This document shows, one piece after another, positions 1 through 5,050 of a stretch of 5,050 nucleotides of DNA (position 1 is its first letter; every line of letters starts with the position of its first letter). The notes under the pieces are model-generated. The model was not told the DNA's origin, ran no database searches, and saw only the letters and a program-made list of their open reading frames with translations. The stretch comes from an uncultured Alistipes sp. Lineage in GTDB: Bacteria; Bacteroidota; Bacteroidia; Bacteroidales; Rikenellaceae. Location: positions 1 through 5,050 of the forward strand of contig URBJ01000125.1 of NCBI GenBank assembly GCA_900546005.1, in the 5' to 3' direction. The position numbers and the translations under genes were made by a program.

Positions 1-332
1 TAGGTCGACGGTCCCCCGCCGGCTCATCAGCAACCTACCCCCCGACATCGGACGGGCCGTCCTTATAACTGTCGGTATACATGGTCTTGCAACCCGCGAG
101 ACGTACGGCCGGCACATGTCACCATGGCTGCGGTGGGCTCTTACCCCGCCTTTTCACCCTTACCGTTCTGAAGAACGGCGGTTGTTTTCTGTTACGCGGC
201 TATCCCCTCACGAAGATCTTCCCGTTAGGAAGCGCGGCGCCCTGTGTTGCCCGGACTTTCCTCCCCTCCCGCTCCGCACAGGAGACGAACTCCAATGCGT
301 GTGGGAGCAGCGACAGAGCCTCCCTGCTGTGT
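1..332 (-). ncRNA. rnpB: RNase P RNA, bacterial class A, 3' end cut by window edge
   Basis: This is the catalytic RNA of ribonuclease P, which removes the 5' leader from precursor tRNAs. Read on the minus strand it has the family's conserved blocks in the right order: GAGGAAAGTCCGGGC (249-263, the 5' strand of P4 and its flank), an ACAGAAAAC block (184-192), GGTAAGAGCCCACCGC (130-145), and a GGTAGGTTGCTGATGAGCC block near 21-40 that corresponds to the GGUAGGCUGCUUGAGCC region of the E. coli RNA. A P3-like hairpin lies at 271-308 (GCTCC paired with GGAGC, inner GGAG/CTCC stem) and another perfect hairpin at 163-178 (CCGTTC/GAACGG). The 3' part, including the 3' strand of P4 (ACAGAA..CGGCTTA type), is outside the window; by comparison with E. 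coli several tens of nucleotides are missing. The 5' end near 332 is inferred from the promoter box at 337-344 and is good to a few bases. Identity is very secure. Confidence 0.95.
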
Positions 333-336
333 CGTG

Positions 337-369
337 CAAAGGTATATATTTTGTGACAAATTCGCCGAA
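337..369 (-). promoter_or_regulatory. Probable rnpB promoter (Bacteroidota type)
   Basis: On the minus strand TACCTTTG (344 down to 337) is an exact match to the Bacteroidota -7 consensus TAnnTTTG, and the RNase P RNA begins a few bases after it. A TTCG (369 to 366), one base off the -33 TTTG consensus, lies 21 bases upstream. A perfect TTTG at 360-357 is only 12 bases away, too close to serve as -33. The -7 box is well supported by position; the -33 assignment is tentative. Confidence 0.6.
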
Positions 370-425
370 CGTTTTCCGTATTTAATCGGGGAAACGGGGC
401 AAAAAGAGTCGATCAGAGTAAGAAG

Positions 426-1586
426 TTATTTTTCTACGGTCAAGGTTTTCAGGGTGTTGCCGTTTTTGTCCTCTACCTTGACTTCCATTGTTTTCCCGTC
501 GATATCTACACGCGCGACACTCTCGGTGCTGTTGATGATGACCGGGAAGCCTATCTCTTCGAACTCTTCGGGAGACATGAACTCATATTTGTGGTTGTGT
601 CCCGAGATCATCAGATCGATTTTCGCCTGTCTGTATAACGGGAGGAACAGATCCAACATGTGTTGTACGCCGTGCCGTTCCGGGTGGTCCTCCGCGAGAT
701 GGGATATGGGCGGAAAATGGTTCATAACGACGTGCCAACGGGCGGTTTTATACTCTTTCGTCTGGATGATTTTGCTGAACCACTCGGCCTGCTCCTTGCG
801 GTAGCCGTCGAAATCGGTCAAACCCGCATAGACCCAGAAGTCGTCCGGCTTGTCCTCTCCGCAATCCATGATGACGAACATCACATCGCCGATGCGGTAG
901 GCCCCGTAATATTTGCCGTCGCTTTTCGGGACGTAGCGGTTGTATTCGCGAGCCTTGTTGCCGCGTGTCTCGTGGTTGCCGCGGACCAGAACAAACGGGC
1001 GTTCCGTAGCGAAAAGCGAGACGCTCGTGTCGATGAAGCTCTGGAACGGGACCGCTTCGTTGTCGTAATAGTTCATCATGTCGCCCACGTAGAAGATGAT
1101 ATCGGCGCTTTGTACGTCGGCGAGATTCAGCAGCTGGGCCAGTTTGTCGTGGTCCTGATGCATGTCGCTCAATGCAATAAAGGAGCAGCGGTCCGTCTTC
1201 GGATTCCAAGTGGAGAATTCGTACCACTGAGATGTGATGCTGTCGCCGAAGGTCACTTTATAGGGTTGGAAGTCGGTGATCTGTTTGGAGATCATCCGGT
1301 ATTGGTACCGGGTATCCGGGTGCAGCCCCTCGACCCTGATCGTATTGAAGGTCGTGTATGCGTTGCGGAGTCCGTTTTTTACGTCGTAATGGCTGGTGAT
1401 TTTGCCGTTCTCGTCTTTCAGCTCGACCCATGAGATGCCCTTTTCGCTGGTAGTGAATACAAAAGTTACCCCCGTATTGGTCAGCTCTTGCAGGTAGGGT
1501 CCGTGATCGAACCGGTAGGTTTGGGCCGAGGTGCTGGTCCATCCGGCCAAGAAAAGAAGAATAAATAGCGAAGCGATCCGTTTCAT
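426..1586 (-). CDS. Secreted calcineurin-like metallophosphoesterase with N-terminal fibronectin-like domain
   Basis: This 386-residue protein is predicted to be an exported phosphohydrolase with a two-metal site; its substrate is unknown. Residues 1-21 form a signal peptide (Lys-Arg, then a hydrophobic run, likely cut after TSTSA). Residues about 27-115 resemble the fibronectin-III-like domain that precedes the catalytic domain in purple acid phosphatases (for instance LHPDTRYQYRM). The catalytic domain then shows the superfamily metal motifs in order: D141-M-H143, G168-D169-M-M-N172, G203-N-H-E206, N289-H290, and G329-H330-N-H332. The GDxxY tyrosine that makes purple acid phosphatases purple is absent (N172), and the first motif is DxH rather than DxG, so it is better called a general metallophosphoesterase. 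The ATG at 1586 is preferred over an in-frame TTG at 1619, because that TTG lies inside the -7 promoter box and the signal peptide starts properly at the ATG. It is read towards rnpB, with a 93-bp gap that contains rnpB's own promoter. All catalytic motifs are intact. Confidence 0.93.
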   Translation of the reverse strand: MKRIASLFILLFLAGWTSTSAQTYRFDHGPYLQELTNTGVTFVFTTSEKGISWVELKDENGKITSHYDVKNGLRNAYTTFNTIRVEGLHPDTRYQYRMISKQITDFQPYKVTFGDSITSQWYEFSTWNPKTDRCSFIALSDMHQDHDKLAQLLNLADVQSADIIFYVGDMMNYYDNEAVPFQSFIDTSVSLFATERPFVLVRGNHETRGNKAREYNRYVPKSDGKYYGAYRIGDVMFVIMDCGEDKPDDFWVYAGLTDFDGYRKEQAEWFSKIIQTKEYKTARWHVVMNHFPPISHLAEDHPERHGVQHMLDLFLPLYRQAKIDLMISGHNHKYEFMSPEEFEEIGFPVIINSTESVARVDIDGKTMEVKVEDKNGNTLKTLTVEK

Positions 1587-1616
1587 GTGCGTATTGTTTT
1601 TTGTGCATATTGTTAG

Positions 1617-1624
1617 CAAAAATA
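1617..1624 (-). promoter_or_regulatory. Probable -7 promoter box of the metallophosphoesterase gene
   Basis: On the minus strand TATTTTTG (1624 to 1617) matches the Bacteroidota -7 consensus TAnnTTTG. Transcription would begin near 1610-1614, giving a leader of about 25 bases before the ATG at 1586. No clear TTTG-type -33 box lies at the right distance. The leader is A-rich and has no Shine-Dalgarno sequence, as is usual in this phylum. Confidence 0.5.
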
Positions 1625-1678
1625 GGAAAAAGATTTGGGCAGAACGGTATCGTATGGTGAAAAACGGTCGATTTTTAT

Positions 1679-1686
1679 TTCCTTTG
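1679..1686 (+). promoter_or_regulatory. Possible -7 promoter box of the queA-ygiQ operon
   Basis: TTCCTTTG differs from TAnnTTTG at one position and is followed by TACC, a context common at Bacteroidota start sites. It would place the transcription start near 1690 and leave a leader of about 30 bases before the ATG at 1721. No good -33 box was found. It sits in a 134-bp divergent intergenic region, about 55 bases from the -7 box of the opposite gene, so the two promoters would be nearly back to back and could share a regulator; no operator-like inverted repeat was recognised. Confidence 0.4.
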
Positions 1687-1720
1687 TACCGAAATCGGAC
1701 GATTGAACGATATTTTGTTT

Positions 1721-2926
1721 ATGGAGAGGGATATTCGCATATCGGATTACGACTATACATTGCCGGAGGAGCGTATTGCAAAATTTCCGTTGGAACACCG
1801 GGAGGACTCCAAGCTGTTGCTGTATAAGCGAGGCGTGATTTCCGAGGACCGGTTCAGCCATATCGGAAATCATCTGCCGCAGGGAAGCATGCTGGTATTC
1901 AACAACACGAAGGTGATCCGGGCCCGGTTGATTTTTCACAAGGAGACTGGAGCAAGAATCGAAGTGTTCTGCCTCGAACCGTACGATCCGGCCGATTACG
2001 AACGTGCGTTTTCCGTCAAGGGAGAAGCCCAGTGGAAGTGTATCGTCGGGAATCTGAAAAAGTGGAAGGAGGGTCCGTTGCATATCGATTTCGAGACAGA
2101 TGGGGTTTCCTGCCAGCTGAGTGCCGAAAAAGTAGAAGCGACGGAAAAGGAGCAGATCATTCGTTTTTCGTGGGATGCCGATATGACCTTCGGACAACTG
2201 CTCGATGCGTTGGGCCGGATTCCGATTCCACCCTATTTGCGTCGGGAGAGCGAGGAGTCCGACAACAACCGCTACCAGACGGTCTATTCCCGTTACGAGG
2301 GGTCAGTGGCGGCGCCTACGGCCGGACTTCACTTTACGCCGGAGATTTTCGAGGCGTTGCAACGCGAAGGGCATCCTTTCGGAGAGGTGACGCTGCATGT
2401 CGGGGCCGGGACGTTTCTGCCGGTCAAGACCGACCGGGTGATCGAACACCACATGCACACGGAACACTTCGAAATCAAGCTTTCGGTGTTGAGGGACCTG
2501 ATCCTGCACGATGGGAATGTGACGGCCGTGGGAACCACTTCGGTCCGGACGCTGGAGTCGTTGCCTGCATTGGGGTACCGGATCCTGCAGCATGGAACAC
2601 CCGATGCCGAAACGCCGGTCGGACAGTGGGAGATCTACGATGTGCCCGAGACGCTGGAGACGACGCGGCTGTTGGGGGCACTGGTCGAATGGATGGAGGC
2701 GCAGGGTATGGATCGCATCCGGACAGCGACCCGGATCATGATCATGCCCGGATACCGGTTCCGGATTGTGACCTCGTTGATTACCAATTTTCACCAACCG
2801 AAAAGCACACTGCTGTTGCTCGTGTCGGCACTGATCGGCGATCGGTGGCGGGAGGTCTACCGCTATGCGCTGGATAACGGATTCCGGTTTTTGAGTTACG
2901 GCGACAGTTCGCTGTTGATCCCATAG
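1721..2926 (+). CDS. queA: S-adenosylmethionine:tRNA ribosyltransferase-isomerase, long QueA-family form
   Basis: QueA transfers and isomerises the ribose of S-adenosylmethionine onto preQ1 at the wobble position (G34) of GUN-anticodon tRNAs, giving epoxyqueuosine; it acts in the cytosol. The 401-residue protein has the family signatures in order: SDYDYTLPEERIAKFP at the N-terminus, NNTKV at 61-65, GSVAAPTAGLHFT at 194-206, TLHVGAGTF at 224-232, an HxMHTEHFE segment at 244-251, GTTSVRTLES at 271-280, TNFHQPKSTLL at 355-365, and a closing FLSYGDSSLLI. It is about 45 residues longer than E. coli QueA (356), mainly because of extra sequence before TNFH (about 290-345) and near 85-150. I recall that Bacteroidota often carry this long type beside a shorter canonical QueA of about 350 residues, so the symbol means family membership; a specialised role is possible. 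The start is ATG 1721, since it gives the usual short lead-in to SDYDY; an in-frame TTG at 1703 adds six unsupported residues. ygiQ follows after 8 bp. Confidence 0.92.
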   Translation: MERDIRISDYDYTLPEERIAKFPLEHREDSKLLLYKRGVISEDRFSHIGNHLPQGSMLVFNNTKVIRARLIFHKETGARIEVFCLEPYDPADYERAFSVKGEAQWKCIVGNLKKWKEGPLHIDFETDGVSCQLSAEKVEATEKEQIIRFSWDADMTFGQLLDALGRIPIPPYLRRESEESDNNRYQTVYSRYEGSVAAPTAGLHFTPEIFEALQREGHPFGEVTLHVGAGTFLPVKTDRVIEHHMHTEHFEIKLSVLRDLILHDGNVTAVGTTSVRTLESLPALGYRILQHGTPDAETPVGQWEIYDVPETLETTRLLGALVEWMEAQGMDRIRTATRIMIMPGYRFRIVTSLITNFHQPKSTLLLLVSALIGDRWREVYRYALDNGFRFLSYGDSSLLIP

Positions 2927-2934
2927 AAGAGCAG

Positions 2935-4719
2935 ATGGAACAACGATATGACATACGGGATTGGTTGCCCACATCGGTCAAGGAGGTACGGGCCCGGGGC
3001 TGGGAAGAGCTGGACGTGATCCTCTTCTCGGGCGACGCCTATGTGGATCACCCTTCGTTCGGGGCGGCCGTGATCGGTCGTCTGTTAGAAGCCGAAGGGT
3101 TGCGGGTAGCGATCGTTCCCCAGCCTAACTGGCGGGATGACCTGCGGGATTTCAAGAAACTGGGGCGCCCCCGGTTGTTTTTCGGCGTGTCGGCCGGAAG
3201 CATGGACTCGATGGTCAACCACTACACCGCGAACAAAAGGTTGCGCAGCGACGATGCCTATACTCCGGGAGGAAAGGCCGGGTTTCGTCCCGATTACGCC
3301 GTAACGGTGTATAGCCGTATCCTGAAACAGCTCTTCCCCGATGTACCGGTGGTGATCGGCGGGATCGAGGCCTCGCTCCGTCGGTTCGCCCACTATGACT
3401 ATTGGAACGATTCGATCAAACCCTCCGTATTGGTCGATAGCGGGGCCGATCTGTTGGCTTACGGCATGGGCGACCGTGTGGTGGTCGATATTGCCCGGAC
3501 GCTCAACAACGGATTCAACCTCCATCTGTTGCGTAAATTGAATCAGGTGGCCTTTCTGGCCGATGAAAAATATGTCGCTTCGCTCGGCGAAACCCCGATC
3601 CGTTTGCACGCTTTCGAGACTTGCTTAAAAAACAAACAGGCATTCGGTGAAAATTTTGTCCATATTGAGACCGAGTCGAACCGGATGGAGTCGCGGACGC
3701 TGGTTGAACCGGTGGGTGATCGGTATGTGGTGGTGAATCCGCCCTATCCGAAACTGAGCGAAGCCGAGCTCGACCACAGCTTCGATCTGCCCTATACGCG
3801 ACTGCCCCACCCCCGTTATCGGGACAAGGGGATGATTCCGGCCTACGAGATGATCAAGTTTTCGGTCAATCTGCATCGGGGGTGTTTCGGCGGCTGCAGT
3901 TTCTGTACGATTTCGGTGCATCAGGGAAAATTTGTCTCGAGCCGGAGCGAACGGTCGATCCTCAAAGAGGTGGAACGGGTGACGAAACAACCCGACTTCA
4001 AGGGGTACATCTCCGATCTGGGAGGCCCTTCGGCCAATATGTACCGCATGGGAGGACGCGACGAACGGTTGTGTCGCAAATGCAGCCGGCCCTCGTGTCT
4101 CCATCCGTCGCTGTGCCGGAATCTGAACAACGACCATACGCCGTTGATCGAACTCTACCGCAAGGCGACAAAGATCAAGGGGGTGAAAAAGGCCTTTATC
4201 GGCAGCGGGATTCGTTATGACCTTTTCGAACCGGACAGGGATGCCTATTTGCGCGAGGTGATCGTGAATCATGTTTCAGGACGCCTGAAGGTGGCCCCCG
4301 AGCACACCGAAGACGGAGTTTTGAAACTGATGCGCAAACCCTCTTTTTCGCTGTTCGAGGACCTAAACCGGCGTTTTCACCGTATTTGCGCCGAGGAGGG
4401 GTTGAATTATCAGCTGATCCCCTACTTCATTTCGAGCCATCCGGGGTGTACCGAACAGGATATGCAGCGGCTCTCCGAAAAGGTGCGTCGGCTCAATTTC
4501 CGGCTGGAACAGGTTCAGGACCTGACCCCAACTCCGATGACCCTTTCGTCGGTCATGTTCTACACGGGGGTGAATCCCTATACCGGGGAGAAGGTCTATG
4601 TGGCCCGGACACAGGAGGAGAAACGGCGGCAGAAGAGTTACTTCTTCACGTGGAAGAAGGAGTCGCCCCGTCCGCCTCGGTCCGGAAAAATAGCAAAAAA
4701 CCGTTCGCGTTCTCGATAG
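2935..4719 (+). CDS. ygiQ: YgiQ-family radical SAM protein (UPF0313)
   Basis: This 594-residue protein belongs to the YgiQ family of radical SAM enzymes, whose reaction and substrate are not established as far as I know. The N-terminal family domain shows GDAYVDHPSFG at 33-43 and IGGIEASLRRFAHYDYW from about 141, both nearly identical to E. coli YgiQ. The radical SAM core starts with RGCFGGCSFC, whose C317, C321 and C324 (CxxxCxxC) should bind the 4Fe-4S cluster that cleaves SAM. SDLGGPSANMY (360-370) and VAPEHTEDG (453-461) are further family signatures. A second cysteine group, C380, C383, C388 and C394, lies within the core; the last three match the spacing I recall in E. coli YgiQ and may hold another metal or cluster. 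It is shorter than E. coli YgiQ (739) because it lacks a mid-protein insertion and most of the C-terminal extension; the end is a basic tail. ATG 2935 lies 8 bp after queA with a weak purine-rich AGAAGAG upstream, which implies co-transcription. Confidence 0.95.
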   Translation: MEQRYDIRDWLPTSVKEVRARGWEELDVILFSGDAYVDHPSFGAAVIGRLLEAEGLRVAIVPQPNWRDDLRDFKKLGRPRLFFGVSAGSMDSMVNHYTANKRLRSDDAYTPGGKAGFRPDYAVTVYSRILKQLFPDVPVVIGGIEASLRRFAHYDYWNDSIKPSVLVDSGADLLAYGMGDRVVVDIARTLNNGFNLHLLRKLNQVAFLADEKYVASLGETPIRLHAFETCLKNKQAFGENFVHIETESNRMESRTLVEPVGDRYVVVNPPYPKLSEAELDHSFDLPYTRLPHPRYRDKGMIPAYEMIKFSVNLHRGCFGGCSFCTISVHQGKFVSSRSERSILKEVERVTKQPDFKGYISDLGGPSANMYRMGGRDERLCRKCSRPSCLHPSLCRNLNNDHTPLIELYRKATKIKGVKKAFIGSGIRYDLFEPDRDAYLREVIVNHVSGRLKVAPEHTEDGVLKLMRKPSFSLFEDLNRRFHRICAEEGLNYQLIPYFISSHPGCTEQDMQRLSEKVRRLNFRLEQVQDLTPTPMTLSSVMFYTGVNPYTGEKVYVARTQEEKRRQKSYFFTWKKESPRPPRSGKIAKNRSRSR

Positions 4720-4734
4720 AAAATCGTACCTTTA
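4703..4734 (+). promoter_or_regulatory. Probable dnaB promoter overlapping the end of ygiQ
   Basis: TACCTTTA (4727-4734) differs from the Bacteroidota -7 consensus TAnnTTTG only at its last base. A GTTCG at 4703-4707, close to the -33 TTTG, lies 19 bases upstream, a normal spacing. The -33 part would fall within the last codons of ygiQ, and transcription would start near 4740, giving a leader of about 25 bases. dnaB could also be reached by readthrough from ygiQ, since no terminator is seen between them. Confidence 0.45.
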
Positions 4735-4764
4735 CCTTTTAGTTGAGAATAGAAATTTTGTGGA

Positions 4765-5050
4765 ATGGCAAAACAGTATACACCGAACGAAAACAATCGT
4801 GATGCTGCCGCTATGTTGACCGATTCTGTCGGATTAGTTCCACCTCAGTCCATCGAGCTGGAGGAAGCTGTGTTGGGAGCACTGATGTTGGAGAAAGATG
4901 CGGTGATCGAAGTGCAGGGGGTGATTACGCCCGAGGCTTTTTATAAGGAGGCTCATCAGATTATCTATAAGGCGATTCTCGATCTGTCGATGGAGCTGAA
5001 GCCGATTGACCTCTATACGGTGACCGAAAAGCTGAAACAGAATCGGAAGC
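4765..5050 (+). CDS. dnaB: Replicative DNA helicase DnaB, N-terminal part only (cut by window edge)
   Basis: DnaB is the hexameric ATP-driven helicase that unwinds DNA at the replication fork and recruits primase. Only the first 95 codons are present and the frame is open to the window edge. After a variable polar lead of about 25 residues comes the typical start of the DnaB N-terminal domain: PPQSIELEEAVLGALMLEKD at 26-45 (E. coli has a close VPPHSIEAEQSVLGGLML), then ITPEAFYKEAHQIIYKAI and PIDLYTVTEKLK, corresponding to the E. coli DFY..PH..IF and PIDLITLAESL stretches. The ATPase domain with its Walker motifs lies beyond the edge, so intactness cannot be judged, nor whether an intein interrupts the gene. 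ATG 4765 is chosen because it gives a lead of normal length and follows a promoter-like box; there is no Shine-Dalgarno sequence. It starts 45 bp after the ygiQ stop. Confidence 0.93.
   Translation, partial: MAKQYTPNENNRDAAAMLTDSVGLVPPQSIELEEAVLGALMLEKDAVIEVQGVITPEAFYKEAHQIIYKAILDLSMELKPIDLYTVTEKLKQNRK

Noticed and set aside
333..425. Possible intrinsic terminator between the phosphoesterase and rnpB
   Set aside because: The minus strand has ACTCTGATCGACTCTTTTTG, but ACTCT and GACTCT form a direct repeat rather than a pairing stem, so there is no convincing hairpin before the T run.
81..804. Three overlapping plus-strand open frames (81-356, 116-385, 244-804)
   Set aside because: They lie antisense to rnpB and to the end of the phosphoesterase gene, have odd composition and match no family I recognise.
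660..1433. Plus-strand open frame of 257 codons
   Set aside because: It is antisense to the phosphoesterase, which has a signal peptide and all catalytic motifs. The open frame is a by-product of GC-rich codon use on the other strand.
1710..1720. TATTTTGTTT just before the queA ATG as a -7 box
   Set aside because: The spacing inside the box does not fit TAnnTTTG, and transcription would start at or beyond the ATG, leaving no leader.
2032..2974. Long alternative frames over queA (281 codons plus strand, 223 codons minus strand)
   Set aside because: They are rich in Arg, Gly and Pro with no recognisable motifs, and the queA frame is intact throughout.
3085..4272. Minus-strand open frames of 174 and 215 codons inside ygiQ
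   Set aside because: They are antisense shadows of a strongly conserved radical SAM coding frame, with no domain signatures of their own.
4386..4742. Plus-strand frame of 118 codons overlapping the end of ygiQ and the dnaB promoter
   Set aside because: It is a frame-shifted reading of ygiQ; the ygiQ frame runs uninterrupted to 4719 and keeps family motifs, so there is no sign of a frameshift.
1..5050. CRISPR arrays, insertion sequences, tRNA genes, defence systems or att-like repeats
   Set aside because: None seen. No regularly spaced repeats, transposase motifs or terminal inverted repeats were recognised, and the content is housekeeping-like throughout.

Overview
The window looks like an ordinary chromosomal housekeeping segment from a member of the Bacteroidota, probably Bacteroidales with fairly high GC content. 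The evidence is the -7 promoter boxes of the TAnnTTTG type ahead of several genes, the near absence of Shine-Dalgarno sequences, the long (about 400 residue) Bacteroidota-style QueA, and a DnaB N-terminus. An Alistipes-like genus is a guess from GC content only.

Layout: the left third is read leftwards. From the edge to about position 332 lies most of the RNase P RNA gene (rnpB), cut at its 3' end by the window edge. Upstream of it (426-1586) is a secreted calcineurin-like metallophosphoesterase with an N-terminal fibronectin-like domain. A 134-bp divergent intergenic region (1587-1720) carries promoter-like boxes for both directions. The right two thirds are read rightwards: a QueA-family tRNA ribosyltransferase-isomerase (1721-2926), then a YgiQ-family radical SAM protein only 8 bp downstream (2935-4719), then the first 95 codons of the replicative helicase gene dnaB (from 4765), which has its own promoter-like box.

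How the genes relate: queA and ygiQ are probably co-transcribed. rnpB, queA and dnaB are core information-processing genes (tRNA 5' maturation, tRNA wobble modification, replication). YgiQ is widely conserved but, to my knowledge, has no established reaction. The phosphoesterase is an exported enzyme of unknown substrate and has no evident functional link to its neighbours. No mobile element, CRISPR array, tRNA gene or convincing intrinsic terminator was seen. I found no new system; the items most worth a second look are the long QueA paralogue type, its tight linkage to ygiQ, and the extra cysteine cluster of YgiQ.
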